A stretch of 64,000 bases of DNA from Acidobacteriota bacterium (GCA_004299485.1 SCQP01000001.1:524992-588991); one strand, 5' to 3'; shown: positions 52,146 to 62,137, counted from the first letter of the stretch. The notes: generated by a model from the letters alone, not told the origin. Made by a program: numbers and translations.

Positions 52146-52930
52146 TCCGTCGTTTCCATTCCCATCGCGCCGCTGCAGCTCGATCCGTTGTCTACAGCGG
52201 CAAAAATCCGTTCACTGACACGATCCACCGCCTCGGCGCCGCTGATTTGCAGCAGACATCCGCGATGGCGGAAAAAATTCACCAGCGGCAGCGTTTGCTG
52301 CTCGTAGGCGCTGAGGCGCTCGCGAATGACGGCAGGATCGTCGTCCTTGCGCTGCACCAGCGGCGTCTGGTCGAGGTCGCACACGCCCGCTTGGCGGGGA
52401 GGCTGGGTAAAATCGTTGTAGATGCGCCCACACTTCGGGCAGCTCCTCCGTCCCAGCAACCGGCGGTACAGATCATTATAGCCGACGGTTAAATAAATCA
52501 CAATCGGCTCACGCCGCCTCTGCAGGGGTTGCTCCACTGGCCTTCCGTCGGCTGGCCTCCCCGCCGCGGCTCCGTGCAGAAATGTTACGTACCATTCGGC
52601 CTGGGGCAGCGTACGGGGAAACCCGTCCAGAATGTAGCCGTGCGCACAGTCCGGGCGGTTTATACGCTCGCGGACCACCTCACATACCAGATCATCGGCA
52701 ACCAGTTCGCCCGCGTCCATAGTTGTCCAGAGGCGTTTGCCGACCTCCGAACCGGAGGCGGCAATTTCACGAAACATGTCCCCCGTGGATAATTGCGGAA
52801 TGTGATAGCGCGCCACCAGGCGTTTGGCCTGGGTTCCCTTGCCTGCCCCAGGCACACCCAGCAAAATTATGGGCGGCAGCCCGGCATCGCTGCCCGGAGG
52901 GCGGCGCACTGGTGTTGCCGTTGGCGTCAT
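52142..52930 (-). CDS. adk: adenylate kinase, long form with zinc LID
   Basis: This 262-residue enzyme interconverts ATP, ADP and AMP. P-loop: GVPGAGKGTQAKRL. AMP site: LSTGDMFREIA and DGFPRTLPQAE. The LID has CPKCGRIYND and then CDLD, so a Cys3-Asp zinc site is likely. It is longer than usual: about 18 extra N-terminal residues, an insert of about 20 residues (GRPADGRPVEQPLQRRREP) before the LID, and a longer C-terminus. It overlaps secY and map by 4 nt each. Confidence 0.94.
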   Translation of the reverse strand: MTPTATPVRRPPGSDAGLPPIILLGVPGAGKGTQAKRLVARYHIPQLSTGDMFREIAASGSEVGKRLWTTMDAGELVADDLVCEVVRERINRPDCAHGYILDGFPRTLPQAEWYVTFLHGAAAGRPADGRPVEQPLQRRREPIVIYLTVGYNDLYRRLLGRRSCPKCGRIYNDFTQPPRQAGVCDLDQTPLVQRKDDDPAVIRERLSAYEQQTLPLVNFFRHRGCLLQISGAEAVDRVSERIFAAVDNGSSCSGAMGMETTE

Positions 52931-54339
52931 GCCCAGTAGGAGCGTCGGCCTCGGATGCGCGACGAACGCGCGGTAAAGCCCTCATAGTGGCGCATGATGA
53001 GCTGCGCCTCGACCTGCTGCACTGTATCCATGGCAACGCCAACAATGATCAACAGCGATACACCACCGAAGTAGAAGTTGACGTTCAGACCGTTCAAGAA
53101 CCAGGGCGGCGCGTTGGCAAACCAGGTTCCCAGGAATCCGGGCAGGTGGTTGAACTTGGTTCCGGTGATCATGAACTGCGGCACCAGCGAAACCAGCACC
53201 AGGTAGACGGCGCCCACAAAGGTGATGCGCGTAAGGATGGTGTTGATGTATTCGGAGGTGTGACGGCCGGGACGGATGCCGGGAATGAAGCCGCCGTACT
53301 TGCGCATATTGTCGGCCACTTCCACCGGGTTAAAGATGATGGAGACGTAGAAGTAGGCGAAGAAGATGATGGCGACGACGTAGATGAGCGTATACAGCGG
53401 CTCCCCGAAGCCAAGAGCCGTAAGCATGGGGCCGAAGACCTTGCTGTTCTTGATCGAGGGCAGCATGACCGCGGTCGAGGGGAAGGTCAGAATAGAGGCG
53501 GCGAAGATGACCGGCATGACGCCGCCGCTGTTGACCCGGATGGGCAGGTGAGTGGACTGGCCGCCCATGAGCTTGCGGCCGACCACGCGCTTGGCGTATT
53601 GCACTGGAATGCGGCGCTCACTGCGCTCTACCCAGACGATGAAGGCCACCACGGCGAGCATGAAGGCCAGCAGGATGAGCATGCCGGGGACGGTGAACGG
53701 CCCCCAGACGTTGGTTTGTACTTTAGTCCACAAATCGCCGATGGCGGAGGGCAAGCCAACAATAATGCCTGCAAAGATCAGGAGCGACATGCCGTTGCCG
53801 ACGCCGCGATCGGTAATCTGCTCGCCCAGCCACATGACGAAGATGGAGCCGGTGGTCAGCGTGAGCACCGTCATGGCCACAAAGCCGAGACCGGGGCTGA
53901 TGACAAAGCCGGCGCCGTTGAAAGTATTCTTCTGCAGCGTATAGGCGATGCCGAGACTCTGGAAGATGGACAGGATCAGCGTCAGCCAGCGGGTGTACTG
54001 GGTGATCTTGCGGCGGCCGAGCTCGCCCTCTTTCTGGAGCTTTTCCAGGTAGGGCCAGACCACCGTCATCAGCTCGAGGATGATGGCGGCGGTGATGTAG
54101 GGCATGATGCCCAGGGCGAACACCGTCATCTGGCTGAAGTTGCCGCCGCTGAACATGTTGATGTAGCCCAGCAGTGTACCGGCGTTCTGTTTGAAGAACT
54201 GCTCCAGAAGGGCCGTGTTGATGCCCGGGGTGGGGATGTGCGAGCCGATGCGGAAGACGAACAGGATGAAGAACGTAAACAACACGCGCTTCCGCAAGTC
54301 GGCGATCTTAAAGATATTGGTTATGGAATCAAACTTCAT
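52927..54339 (-). CDS. secY: Sec translocase channel subunit SecY
   Basis: This 470-residue inner-membrane channel protein has ten hydrophobic helices. Visible landmarks are the start FKIADLRKRVLFTFFILFVF with GSHIPTPGIN, the cytoplasmic loops KEGELGRRKITQYTRW and ERSERRIPVQYAKR, the segment STHLPIRVNSGGVMPVIFAA, and the Arg-rich end in the cytoplasm. It overlaps adk by 4 nt. Confidence 0.97.
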   Translation of the reverse strand: MKFDSITNIFKIADLRKRVLFTFFILFVFRIGSHIPTPGINTALLEQFFKQNAGTLLGYINMFSGGNFSQMTVFALGIMPYITAAIILELMTVVWPYLEKLQKEGELGRRKITQYTRWLTLILSIFQSLGIAYTLQKNTFNGAGFVISPGLGFVAMTVLTLTTGSIFVMWLGEQITDRGVGNGMSLLIFAGIIVGLPSAIGDLWTKVQTNVWGPFTVPGMLILLAFMLAVVAFIVWVERSERRIPVQYAKRVVGRKLMGGQSTHLPIRVNSGGVMPVIFAASILTFPSTAVMLPSIKNSKVFGPMLTALGFGEPLYTLIYVVAIIFFAYFYVSIIFNPVEVADNMRKYGGFIPGIRPGRHTSEYINTILTRITFVGAVYLVLVSLVPQFMITGTKFNHLPGFLGTWFANAPPWFLNGLNVNFYFGGVSLLIIVGVAMDTVQQVEAQLIMRHYEGFTARSSRIRGRRSYWA

Positions 54340-54363
54340 CGGCTGACCGTTTGCCCGCGGCCG

Positions 54364-54804
54364 CTAGGCTTGGACGTGCGCTTTGCCTCCGGCAGCTTCG
54401 ATCTTGGCTTTCGCCGAGGCGGTGAAGGCGTGGGCGGTAACCTGTACCGGCGCCGTGAGCTCGCCCCGTCCTAAAATTTTAACTCCATCGTAGACGTGAT
54501 GGATGAGGCCGCGGTCGAGCAGCAGTTTGGGGGAAACTTCGGCCACGCCCAGCCCCGCGAGCTGATCGAGATTGACAATGGCCCAGCGCTTACGGAACAG
54601 ATTGTGGAAACCGCGCTTGGGCAGGCGGCGATGGATGGGCATCTGCCCGCCCTCAAAGCCGCGCAGCAGGCGGTGGCCGGAGCGCGATCGCTGTCCCTTG
54701 TGTCCGCGGGTCGAGGTCTTGCCGTGGCCGGAGCCCATACCGCGACCAACGCGCTTGCGCGGATGGGTCGCGCCTTCGGGTTTGTGAATCTGACTGAGGT
54801 TCAT
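54364..54804 (-). CDS. rplO: 50S ribosomal protein L15
   Basis: This 146-residue protein begins [20 protein letters not shown] with the basic glycine-rich [20 protein letters not shown] and ends in the typical fold with [20 protein letters not shown]. The ATG overlaps the rpmD stop (ATGA). Confidence 0.96.
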   Translation of the reverse strand: MNLSQIHKPEGATHPRKRVGRGMGSGHGKTSTRGHKGQRSRSGHRLLRGFEGGQMPIHRRLPKRGFHNLFRKRWAIVNLDQLAGLGVAEVSPKLLLDRGLIHHVYDGVKILGRGELTAPVQVTAHAFTASAKAKIEAAGGKAHVQA

Positions 54805-55010
54805 CGTGACGGTTCCTTCCCGGCGGATGGCAGAATGCGGAGCAGATGCGGCGCTTTGGCGACCATACCACGAAACCCGGGCGTGTCGGGGCGTTCGACC
54901 ACCTGCTGGAGCTTGGTCAGACCGAGGCCGCGCACAATCTCCTTCTGCCGCCAGGAGCGGCCGATGGCGCTGCGGTAGTACTGGATGCGGATGGTGGCTG
55001 GCGCAGGCAT
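54801..55010 (-). CDS. rpmD: 50S ribosomal protein L30
   Basis: This 69-residue protein shows [20 protein letters not shown] and [20 protein letters not shown], matching the ferredoxin-like L30 fold. The C-terminal ten residues are slightly longer than the family norm of about 60. It lies between rpsE and rplO. Confidence 0.93.
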   Translation of the reverse strand: MPAPATIRIQYYRSAIGRSWRQKEIVRGLGLTKLQQVVERPDTPGFRGMVAKAPHLLRILPSAGKEPSR

Positions 55011-55011
55011 A

Positions 55012-55521
55012 TCAGATTTCCTCGACCGCCTTGCCGCGCAGCGCGGCGACGTGCTGCTTGTCGCGCAATTGCTGCAGAGCGGCGAAGGTGGCCTTGATGA
55101 CGTTGTGGGGATTGGTGGTGCCGATGCTCTTGGTCAGCACATTGGGGATTCCGGCCGCCTCCATGACGGCGCGGACGGCGCCACCGGCAATGACGCCGGT
55201 TCCAGCCGGGGCTGGCTTGAGCAGCACGCGGCCGCTGCCATAGCGGCCCAGCACGGCATGGGGAATGGTGACGTCCAGCTTGTGGATTTGCACCAGGTTT
55301 TTCTTGGCCGACTCGATGCCTTTGCGGATGGCGCTGGGAACCTCTTTGCTTTTGCCGCTGCCGTAGCCCACGACGCCGGCCCCCGGATCCCCGACCACGA
55401 CGAGAGCGGCGAAGGAGAGATTCTTGCCGCCTTTGACGACCTTGGTCACGCGGTTGATCGAAACGACTTGATCTTTGAGTTGGTACTGGTCGGGGTTGAG
55501 CCTGGTTTTGATGGCGGGCAT
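55012..55521 (-). CDS. rpsE: 30S ribosomal protein S5
   Basis: This 169-residue protein has a double-stranded RNA-binding N-terminal domain ([40 protein letters not shown]) and a C-terminal domain with [20 protein letters not shown]. The ATG at 55521 was chosen; upstream codons of the same frame overlap rplR and do not resemble S5. Confidence 0.97.
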   Translation of the reverse strand: MPAIKTRLNPDQYQLKDQVVSINRVTKVVKGGKNLSFAALVVVGDPGAGVVGYGSGKSKEVPSAIRKGIESAKKNLVQIHKLDVTIPHAVLGRYGSGRVLLKPAPAGTGVIAGGAVRAVMEAAGIPNVLTKSIGTTNPHNVIKATFAALQQLRDKQHVAALRGKAVEEI

Positions 55522-55534
55522 CGAGTAGTTCCTT

Positions 55535-55891
55535 TTAGAATTTGAGGCCGGCGGCGCGCGCCGCCTCGGCCAGCGCCTGGACGCGGCCGTGATAGGGGTA
55601 GCCACCGCGATCGAAGACCACGGTGGAGATGCCGCCGGCGAGAGCGCGCTCGGCGACGGCGCGGCCCACGGCCTCGGCGGCAGCCCGATTGCCGCCCGAC
55701 TTCAGATCGAGCGTACGGCTGGAGGCGGAGGCCAGGGTGGCGCCTTGATCGTCATCGATGACCTGGGCATAGATGTGGTGCAGTGAGCGGAAGACGCTCA
55801 GCCGGGGCCGCTGCGCGCTGCCCGCCAGATGGCGGCGGGCGCGGCGCTGGCGGATGCGGCGGTGCTCATTTTTCGCGCTGGGCTGAATCAT
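55535..55891 (-). CDS. rplR: 50S ribosomal protein L18
   Basis: This 118-residue 5S rRNA-binding protein contains [28 protein letters not shown] and [29 protein letters not shown]. It starts at ATG 55891. Confidence 0.96.
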   Translation of the reverse strand: MIQPSAKNEHRRIRQRRARRHLAGSAQRPRLSVFRSLHHIYAQVIDDDQGATLASASSRTLDLKSGGNRAAAEAVGRAVAERALAGGISTVVFDRGGYPYHGRVQALAEAARAAGLKF

Positions 55892-55916
55892 GGTGACTGT
55901 GCTCCTCGCCGGGCCT

Positions 55917-56456
55917 CTACTTGGCTCCGGTCTTGCCTTCCTTCTTCTTGAGCCGCTCGCCGGTATAGCGCACGCCCTTGTTCTTGTAGGGGTCGGGCGG
56001 GCGCAGGGCGCGCAGATCGGCGGCCACCTGGCCGACCTGCTGGCGGTCGGCCCCGGAAATGGTGATATGGGTCTGCTTGGCATCGACGGCCACGGCCACC
56101 GTGGGTGGAACGGGGTACTCGATCTGATGGCTGAAGCCGAGGCTGAGCACCAGGATGCTTTTGCCCTTCATCTCGGCGCGGTAGCCGACGCCAACAATGT
56201 CGAGCTCTTTCTGAAATCCCTGACTGACACCAAATACCGCGTTGGCCACCAGCGAGCGCGCCAGGCCGTGTACGGCGGCGTACTGCTCGCCGGCGCGTTC
56301 GGCCACGAGCTCGGATTTGTCCTGGAGCAGACGGATGCCTTCCGGCAGCGTCACGGTCATAACGCCGCGCGGGCCTTTGGTCTGGATGCGCCCGGGTTCA
56401 AGCGTCACCTGCACATTCGCCGGCACAGTTATCGGTTTTTTACCCACACGTGACAT
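55917..56456 (-). CDS. rplF: 50S ribosomal protein L6
   Basis: This 179-residue protein has two related domains: [20 protein letters not shown] in the first and [20 protein letters not shown] in the second, followed by [20 protein letters not shown], the conserved L6 terminus. Confidence 0.97.
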   Translation of the reverse strand: MSRVGKKPITVPANVQVTLEPGRIQTKGPRGVMTVTLPEGIRLLQDKSELVAERAGEQYAAVHGLARSLVANAVFGVSQGFQKELDIVGVGYRAEMKGKSILVLSLGFSHQIEYPVPPTVAVAVDAKQTHITISGADRQQVGQVAADLRALRPPDPYKNKGVRYTGERLKKKEGKTGAK

Positions 56457-56458
56457 GG

Positions 56459-56857
56459 TTACCAGACCTCACAGAGCAGCTCGCCGCCGACACGCTGCTT
56501 GCGCGCCTCGCGGCCGGTCATGACCCCGCGCGGGGTCGAAAGGATACTAATGCCCATGCCACCCAACACGGGCCGGATCTGGTGCGTACCCACGTAGACG
56601 CGGCAGCCGGGCTGCGAGATGCGGCGCAGGTTGCTGATCACCGGCTGATCGTTGGGGCCGTACTTCAGCTCGACCTGAATGCGGGGATGACCCTTATCGT
56701 CCTGCAGCTTGAACTCGCCGACGTACCCCTCGCTTTGCAGGATGCGCACAATCTCGAGCTTGAGCTTCGAGCTGGGCAGATTCAGGTTGGCGTGATGGGC
56801 ATGCACGGCGTTCCGGATGCGGGTCAGCAAATCGGCGACGGGATCAGTCAAACTCAT
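56459..56857 (-). CDS. rpsH: 30S ribosomal protein S8
   Basis: This 132-residue protein starts SLTDPVADLLTRIRNAVHAH and ends GISILSTPRGVMTGREARKQ, RVGGELLCEVW. It is a central 16S-binding protein and the translational repressor of the spc operon in E. coli. Confidence 0.97.
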   Translation of the reverse strand: MSLTDPVADLLTRIRNAVHAHHANLNLPSSKLKLEIVRILQSEGYVGEFKLQDDKGHPRIQVELKYGPNDQPVISNLRRISQPGCRVYVGTHQIRPVLGGMGISILSTPRGVMTGREARKQRVGGELLCEVW

Positions 56858-56873
56858 GCGAAGTACCTCACAA

Positions 56874-57059
56874 TTACCAGCTAGCCTTGGTCACGCCGGC
56901 GACCTCGCCGCGCAGCGCGCGGGAACGGAAGCAGAGCCGGCAGAGCCCGAATTTGCGCAGATAGGCGCGGGGACGGCCGCACAACTGGCAGCGGTGGCGC
57001 AGGCGGATGGCGTATTTGGGTTTCTTGCGATTCTTAGCGACGCGGGCAGCAGTGGCCAT
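56874..57059 (-). CDS. rpsN: 30S ribosomal protein S14, zinc-binding (type Z)
   Basis: This 61-residue short form has two CxxC pairs ([20 protein letters not shown]), so it binds zinc. The C-terminus [18 protein letters not shown] is typical. A zinc-independent long form is not in the window. Confidence 0.97.
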   Translation of the reverse strand: MATAARVAKNRKKPKYAIRLRHRCQLCGRPRAYLRKFGLCRLCFRSRALRGEVAGVTKASW

Positions 57060-57067
57060 CGGAACTC

Positions 57068-57613
57068 CTAGTTGGCGCGGAAGGGCATGCCTAATTGCCG
57101 CAACAGCGAGCGCGCCTGCTCATCGTTGCGGGCGGTGGTGACCACGGTGACGTTCATGCCTTTGGGCAGGTCCACCTTGGCGTAGTCAATTTCGGGGAAG
57201 ATAGTCTGATCGAGCAAGCCGAGGGTGTAGTTGCCGCGGCCGTCAAAGCTCTTGGGCGACACCCCGCGAAAATCGCGCACGCGCGGCAGCACAATATTCA
57301 TCAGGCGGTCGAGGAACTCGTACATGCGGACGCCGCGCAAGGTGACGGCACAGCCCACCGCCATGCCTTCGCGCAGTTTGAAGGCGGCAATGCTTTTCTT
57401 GGCGCGCGTCACCACCGGCTTCTGGCCGCAGATGGCGCCCATTTCCGCCACCGCGGTGTCCATCAGCTTGGCGTTCTGCGTCGCCTGGCCGACGCCCATA
57501 TTCACCACCACCTTGTGGAGCTTGGGCACGGCCATGCGGTTGGTCAGGCCAAACTCGTGCATGAGCGCGGGGGCGATTTCCTTTTCGTAACGTTCTTGCA
57601 GCCGGGCAGGCAT
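57068..57613 (-). CDS. rplE: 50S ribosomal protein L5
   Basis: This 181-residue 5S rRNA-binding protein contains [40 protein letters not shown] and [20 protein letters not shown]. Confidence 0.97.
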   Translation of the reverse strand: MPARLQERYEKEIAPALMHEFGLTNRMAVPKLHKVVVNMGVGQATQNAKLMDTAVAEMGAICGQKPVVTRAKKSIAAFKLREGMAVGCAVTLRGVRMYEFLDRLMNIVLPRVRDFRGVSPKSFDGRGNYTLGLLDQTIFPEIDYAKVDLPKGMNVTVVTTARNDEQARSLLRQLGMPFRAN

Positions 57614-57624
57614 GAGGGATTCTC

Positions 57625-57948
57625 CTATTTATCGAAAACGCGGCCGCACTTTTTGCAGGCACGCTGGCGGCCGGCGCGGCCCTCGGCCGCGGCGGGCAGA
57701 CGCTTCATCTTGACCGGGCCGCACTCCGGGCAGACGAACATGACGCTGGAGACGGCAATCGGCGATTCATGTTCGGCGATGCCGCCCTTGATCTGGTGAT
57801 CCGGATTGGGACGGGTATGGCGCTTGATCATCATCACGCGTTCGACCAGAACGCGGTTCTCGTCGGGATAGACGCGCAGGACCTTGCCCTGCTTGCCTTT
57901 ATCGCGTCCGGCGATGACTTTCACGAGATCGTCTTTGCGGATGTTCAT
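57625..57948 (-). CDS. rplX: 50S ribosomal protein L24
   Basis: This 107-residue protein has a KOW domain ([20 protein letters not shown]) and [21 protein letters not shown]-terminal four-Cys set (CPECG and CKKCGRVF) suggests a zinc-binding tail. Confidence 0.96.
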   Translation of the reverse strand: MNIRKDDLVKVIAGRDKGKQGKVLRVYPDENRVLVERVMMIKRHTRPNPDHQIKGGIAEHESPIAVSSVMFVCPECGPVKMKRLPAAAEGRAGRQRACKKCGRVFDK

Positions 57949-57972
57949 GAGTGCAACACCTCAGGGTCCTTT

Positions 57973-58341
57973 CTATAGCACCTCCGGTGCTAGCGACACA
58001 ATCTTGAGGAACTTCTTCTCCCGCAATTCGCGGGCGATGGGACCGAATACGCGCGTGCCCACCGGCTCGCCGGTCTCATTGATGAGCACCCCGGCGTTTT
58101 GATCAAAGCGGATGTAGGTGCCGTCGCGGCGGCGAGTTTCCTTGCGGGTGCGCACGATCACGACACGGACCACCGTACCCTTCTTGGCCTGGCCGTCCGG
58201 AGCCGCCTCCTTGACCGCCGCCGTGACCACGTCGCCCAAACCGGCGTGCAGCCCGCTGGATCCGCCCCGCGGCAGGATGACCTGCAGCTTGCGCGCGCCG
58301 CTGTTGTCGGCGACGGCGAGAATGGTACGCATTTGGACCAT
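57973..58341 (-). CDS. rplN: 50S ribosomal protein L14
   Basis: This 122-residue protein begins [20 protein letters not shown] and contains [20 protein letters not shown] and [20 protein letters not shown]. It is full length. Confidence 0.97.
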   Translation of the reverse strand: MVQMRTILAVADNSGARKLQVILPRGGSSGLHAGLGDVVTAAVKEAAPDGQAKKGTVVRVVIVRTRKETRRRDGTYIRFDQNAGVLINETGEPVGTRVFGPIARELREKKFLKIVSLAPEVL

Positions 58342-58358
58342 AGAAAGAGCTCCTTGCA

Positions 58359-58386
58359 GCTATTAGCGCTTGGCTATTAGCTATTC
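58359..58386 (+). repeat. 7-nt tandem array GCTATTA over the rpsQ stop
   Basis: Four units occur: GCTATTA, GCGCTTG, GCTATTA, GCTATTC. It spans the rpsQ stop codon (complement of 58377-58379) and the rpsQ-rplN spacer. Confidence 0.7.
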
Positions 58387-58769
58387 GGTTGGGCCTCCGT
58401 AGCTGTGTCAGCGGCCGGCTTGGATTTGCGGCGCTTGGTATCCCGCTCGATTTCACCGGCGCCGACCGCGCGGGTGACCTCTTCCGCGGTGGGCGCGACG
58501 GTGGCGTGGCGCACAATTTCCACCAGACGCCAGCGCTTGAGCTTGCTCAGGGGACGGGTTTCCTGAATGCGCACCACGTCGCCCAGATGACACTCGCCCT
58601 TTTCGTCGTGGGCGTAAAAGCGGTGATGCCGCTTGATGCCGCGCCGATAGAGGGCGTGGGCGCTCTGCAGCACCACTTCGACCACCACGGTCTTGGCCAT
58701 TTTGGTGGACACCACGGCGCCAACCTTTTCGTTGCGCCGGGCGGCCCGGAGATTTTCTGGCGCCGTCAT
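58377..58769 (-). CDS. rpsQ: 30S ribosomal protein S17 with C-terminal extension
   Basis: This 130-residue protein has the S17 OB fold: KVGAVVSTKMAKTVVVEVVL, HALYRRGIKRHHRFYAHDEK, GDVVRIQETRPLSKLKRWRL. About 40 residues follow the usual end and are charged (ERDTKRRKSKPAADT). The ATG overlaps the rpmC stop. The stop lies in a 7-nt repeat array. Confidence 0.95.
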   Translation of the reverse strand: MTAPENLRAARRNEKVGAVVSTKMAKTVVVEVVLQSAHALYRRGIKRHHRFYAHDEKGECHLGDVVRIQETRPLSKLKRWRLVEIVRHATVAPTAEEVTRAVGAGEIERDTKRRKSKPAADTATEAQPNS

Positions 58770-58996
58770 TGTTTGTCTCCCTGCGCGACCGCAGCTTCCG
58801 CGCGGGCGCGTTCGCCGATGAGACCCTTGACGCGCGCGATGTCACGCCGCATCTGGCGCAGCTTCTTGATGCTTTCGGATTGGCCGGTAGACATCTGGAA
58901 GCGCAGCCGGAAGAGCTGATCGCGCAGGTCGGCCTCTTTGGCATCGAGTTCCTGCGAACCCATCTGCCGCAGCCGATCCATCGGGTTGTTCTTCAT
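58766..58996 (-). CDS. rpmC: 50S ribosomal protein L29
   Basis: This 76-residue two-helix protein contains [20 protein letters not shown] and [20 protein letters not shown]. It overlaps rplP and rpsQ by 4 nt each. Confidence 0.95.
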   Translation of the reverse strand: MKNNPMDRLRQMGSQELDAKEADLRDQLFRLRFQMSTGQSESIKKLRQMRRDIARVKGLIGERARAEAAVAQGDKQ

Positions 58997-59409
58997 TCCT
59001 CACCTCCGCGCCGCACGAAGCGGGTGGCCAGCGCGAGCTTGTGCGAGGCCAGCCGCATGGCTTCCTGCGCCTGCGCTACCGGCACGCCTTCCATCTCAAA
59101 CAGAATGCGGCCGGGCTTAACTACCGCGACCCAGTGATCCGGAGCTCCCTTGCCCTTGCCCATACGGGTTTCGGCGGGCTTCTTGGTCACCGGCTTATCT
59201 GGGAACACGCGCACCCACACTTTGCCGCCGCGCTTGACAAAGCGGGTCATGGCCACGCGGCTGGCCTCGATCTGGCGATCGGTCACCCAGCCCGGCTCCA
59301 TCGCCTTCAGGCCGAAATCGCCGAACGACAGGGATCCGCCGGTCCAGGCCTTGCCACACATGCGTCCGCGGTGCTGCTTGCGGAACTTCACTTTCTTCGG
59401 CATCAACAT
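58993..59409 (-). CDS. rplP: 50S ribosomal protein L16
   Basis: This 138-residue protein begins [20 protein letters not shown] and contains [20 protein letters not shown] and [20 protein letters not shown]. There is no clear Shine-Dalgarno sequence, because an 8-nt repeat array fills the spacer to rpsC. Confidence 0.96.
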   Translation of the reverse strand: MLMPKKVKFRKQHRGRMCGKAWTGGSLSFGDFGLKAMEPGWVTDRQIEASRVAMTRFVKRGGKVWVRVFPDKPVTKKPAETRMGKGKGAPDHWVAVVKPGRILFEMEGVPVAQAQEAMRLASHKLALATRFVRRGGEE

Positions 59410-59419
59410 AATGGTTTTT

Positions 59420-59451
59420 CAGTTCGTCAGTATGTCAGTTTGTCAGTTAAA
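59420..59451 (+). repeat. 8-nt tandem array CAGTTTGT
   Basis: Four units: CAGTTCGT, CAGTATGT, CAGTTTGT, CAGTTAAA. The last unit covers the rpsC stop codon, and the rest lies in the rpsC-rplP spacer. Confidence 0.8.
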
Positions 59452-60106
59452 ACGAGGCTCCGGAGGAAACGCGGCGCTTCTGGGGCAGGATTTCTCCCTT
59501 ATAGGTCCAGGCCTTGACGCCGATGACGCCGTAGGTGGTGTGCGCCTCGGCGGTGCCGTAGTCAATGTCGGCGCGCATGGTGTGCAGCGGCAACCGGCCC
59601 TGCAGATACCACTCCGAGCGGGCGATCTCGGCGCCGTTGAGCCGGCCGGAGACGCGCACCTTGATGCCTTTGCAGCCAAAGCGGACGGCGCTATCGACCG
59701 CCTTGCGCATGGCGCGGCGGAAGGCGACGCGTTTTTCGAGCTGCAAAGCAATCGACTCGGCCACCAATTGCGCGTCAAGCTCTGGTTTGTGGACTTCCTG
59801 GATGTCGATGAAGACTTCGCGGCTGGTCTCCTTCTGGAGTTCCGCCTTGAGTTTTTCAATTTCGCTGCCCTTGCGGCCGATGATGATGCCGGGACGCGAG
59901 GTATGAATGATGACGCGCAGCTTGTTGCCGGGGCGGGTGATCTCGATCGAGCTGACTCCGGCGGCACGCAGGCGCTTCTTCAAGCGGTCCCGCAGGCGCA
60001 CATCCTCGAGCAACAGCTTGGCGTAGTCGCGGGTGGCAAACCACTGTGATTTCCAGGGCTTGACGAAGCCGAGGCGGAATCCGTATGGATGTACTTTTTG
60101 TCCCAT
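59447..60106 (-). CDS. rpsC: 30S ribosomal protein S3
   Basis: This 219-residue protein begins [20 protein letters not shown] and contains the KH domain [16 protein letters not shown] and the C-terminal [20 protein letters not shown]. It follows rplV with no gap. Confidence 0.97.
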   Translation of the reverse strand: MGQKVHPYGFRLGFVKPWKSQWFATRDYAKLLLEDVRLRDRLKKRLRAAGVSSIEITRPGNKLRVIIHTSRPGIIIGRKGSEIEKLKAELQKETSREVFIDIQEVHKPELDAQLVAESIALQLEKRVAFRRAMRKAVDSAVRFGCKGIKVRVSGRLNGAEIARSEWYLQGRLPLHTMRADIDYGTAEAHTTYGVIGVKAWTYKGEILPQKRRVSSGASF

Positions 60107-60682
60107 TTACTTGCCGCCTTTCGGCTTGCTGGTGGAGGTGGTCTTTTTGGCGGCCGGCTTTTTGGCGGCCGGTTTCTTGGCGGCCGGTTTCTGAGCCGCC
60201 GGCTTTTTCGCCACCGGCTTCTTTTTTGCTGCCGGACGACGCGGAGCAGGCTTTTTGGCGGCCGGTTGCGCGGTCGCGGCGGGGGCGCCAGTCGCTGCTC
60301 CTGCCGCAGGCGCGGCCTCGACGCGGCGCGCCGGCGATGCCGCCGAGCCACGCTCGCCGACAAAGATGGAAATGTGCGCGCTGCGGCGCTGATAGCGATA
60401 GGCGCGGCCCATGGGAGCGGGGCGGATGCGCTTCTGGCGCGGCCCTTCGTCCACAAAGGCGCGGGTAACATAGAGAGCGTCCACATCCATTTCGCCCTTG
60501 TCGGTCGCATTGGCGATGGCCGACTGCAGCAGCTTGGCGACGTCGAGGGCGATCTGCTTGCGCGTGAAGCGCAGGCGGTGCAACGCCTCTTCGGCCCGCA
60601 GACCACGGATGAGATCGACGACCAGACGCGCCTTCTGCGGTGAGACGCGGACGTGACGGAGGATGGCTTTGGCTTCAGGCAT
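60107..60682 (-). CDS. rplV: 50S ribosomal protein L22 with Lys/Ala/Pro tail
   Basis: This is a 191-residue protein. Residues 1-110 are L22: AILRHVRVSPQKARLVVDLI, DALYVTRAFVDEGPRQKRIR, PAPMGRAYRYQRRSAHISIF. The roughly 75-residue tail is made of repeated PAAKK-like pentapeptides (APRRPAAKKKPVAKKPAAQK) and is very basic. Ordinary L22 is about 110 residues. The tail is probably outside the ribosome core and may bind RNA. Confidence 0.96.
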   Translation of the reverse strand: MPEAKAILRHVRVSPQKARLVVDLIRGLRAEEALHRLRFTRKQIALDVAKLLQSAIANATDKGEMDVDALYVTRAFVDEGPRQKRIRPAPMGRAYRYQRRSAHISIFVGERGSAASPARRVEAAPAAGAATGAPAATAQPAAKKPAPRRPAAKKKPVAKKPAAQKPAAKKPAAKKPAAKKTTSTSKPKGGK

Positions 60683-60688
60683 AGCGGG

Positions 60689-60988
60689 TTAACGTGCCGG
60701 GGCGGAGGTTTTCTCCGGAGTGGCGGCTACTTTTACCGAGTGACCCTTGAAGGTTCGGGTCGGGGAAAACTCTCCCAGCTTGTGCCCCACCATGTTTTCG
60801 GTGAGGTAGACGGGAATGAACTTCTTGCCGTTGTGGACCGCAATGGTATGGCCCACAAACTCGGGCAGCACGGTCGAACGGCGTGACCAGGTCTTGTAAA
60901 CCTTCTTTTCGTTGCGGCGGTTGAGTTCGGCGATGCGCTTTTCCAGGTGCGCATCGACGAAGGGGCCTTTTTTGACCGAACGGGCCAT
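60689..60988 (-). CDS. rpsS: 30S ribosomal protein S19
   Basis: This 99-residue protein begins [20 protein letters not shown] and contains [20 protein letters not shown] and [20 protein letters not shown]. Confidence 0.97.
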   Translation of the reverse strand: MARSVKKGPFVDAHLEKRIAELNRRNEKKVYKTWSRRSTVLPEFVGHTIAVHNGKKFIPVYLTENMVGHKLGEFSPTRTFKGHSVKVAATPEKTSAPAR

Positions 60989-60991
60989 AGA

Positions 60992-61822
60992 CTACTTCCT
61001 CTTCTGCCGCCGGTTGACGATCCAGCGGTCGGTACGTTTGTTGTTGCGGGTCTTGAAGCCGCGCGTGGGCTGGCCCCAGGGGGTGACGGGGTGACGGCCA
61101 CCACTGGTCTTGCCTTCGCCGCCGCCATGCGGATGGTCGACCGGGTTCATGGTGACACCGCGATTCACAGGCCGGCGGCCGAGCCAGCGTGAGCGGCCGG
61201 CCTTGCCAAGGGTGCGGCCTTCGTGCTCGACGTTGCCCAGCGAGCCAATGGTGGCCATGCAATCGGCAAGCACGCGGCGGGTCTCGCCGCTGGGCAGCTT
61301 GAGCAGAGCGTAGGTGCCCTCTTTGGAAATCAACTGGGCGCTGCCGCCGGCGGCGCGCACCATCTGCCCGCCCTTGCCGGGCCGGAGCTCCACGTTGTGG
61401 ACGGCAGTGCCCGGCGGGATATTGCGCAGCGGCAGCGCGTTGCCCAGCAGAATGTCGGCATCCGGACCGCTGGAGACATGCATGCCCACCTTGAGCCCGG
61501 CGGGCTGCAGGATGTAACGGCGCTCGCCATCCCGGTACTTGAGCAGCGCGATGTGGGCGCTGCGGTTGGGATCGTACTCGACCGACTCCACCTCGGCCGG
61601 CACGCCGGCCTTGTCGCGCTTGAAGTCGATGGCACGGTACATGCGCTTGTGGCCACCGCCACGATGCCAAATGGTGAGGTCGCCGGAGCTGCGGCGGCCG
61701 CCGCTGCGGCGCAGAGGCTCGAGCAGCGGCTTGTGCGGCGTGGCGCGCGAGATCTCCTCGCTCACCACCACGGACTGGTAGCGGCGCGTCGGAGTGCTGG
61801 GCCGGTAGGTTTTAATGGGCAT
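60992..61822 (-). CDS. rplB: 50S ribosomal protein L2
   Basis: This 276-residue protein binds near the peptidyl transferase centre. It contains [20 protein letters not shown] and the C-terminal [20 protein letters not shown], with the conserved His, and ends [14 protein letters not shown]. Confidence 0.97.
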   Translation of the reverse strand: MPIKTYRPSTPTRRYQSVVVSEEISRATPHKPLLEPLRRSGGRRSSGDLTIWHRGGGHKRMYRAIDFKRDKAGVPAEVESVEYDPNRSAHIALLKYRDGERRYILQPAGLKVGMHVSSGPDADILLGNALPLRNIPPGTAVHNVELRPGKGGQMVRAAGGSAQLISKEGTYALLKLPSGETRRVLADCMATIGSLGNVEHEGRTLGKAGRSRWLGRRPVNRGVTMNPVDHPHGGGEGKTSGGRHPVTPWGQPTRGFKTRNNKRTDRWIVNRRQKRK

Positions 61823-61843
61823 GGCGGATTCCTACAAATTCGA

Positions 61844-62137
61844 TCAAACGTTCTCCACGTACTCGGGCATTTTTTCGCCCTGCCGCAGGGTGACATAGGC
61901 CTTGGTCCAATCCGGACGGCGTCCCACGATGCGCCCGCGGCGGCGCTCCTTGCCGTGCAGTTGCGCGGTGCGCACCGAGGCCACCTTGACTTTGAAGACC
62001 GCCTGCACGGCCTCGCGAATCTCGACTTTGCTGGCGCCGGGATCCACTTCAAACACCAGCGTGCGCAGCTTCTCCTTCATGCCGAGGCCCTTCTCGGTGA
62101 TGATGGGGCGCTTGATGACTTCGAATCGGGTTCGCAT
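61844..62137 (-). CDS. rplW: 50S ribosomal protein L23
   Basis: This 97-residue exit-tunnel protein contains FEVIKRPIITEKGLGMKEKL and EIREAVQAVFKVKVASVRTA. The ATG at 62137 was chosen; the in-frame codons upstream are the 8-nt repeat array. Confidence 0.96.
   Translation of the reverse strand: MRTRFEVIKRPIITEKGLGMKEKLRTLVFEVDPGASKVEIREAVQAVFKVKVASVRTAQLHGKERRRGRIVGRRPDWTKAYVTLRQGEKMPEYVENV

Noticed and set aside
52723..54474. 583-codon plus-strand ORF opposite secY
   Set aside because: Antisense shadow of secY, rich in Asp and His as expected from reversed hydrophobic codons.
60130..60240. CRISPR-like or minisatellite repeat
   Set aside because: The 15-nt periodicity comes from PAAKK codons in the L22 tail; there are no spacers.
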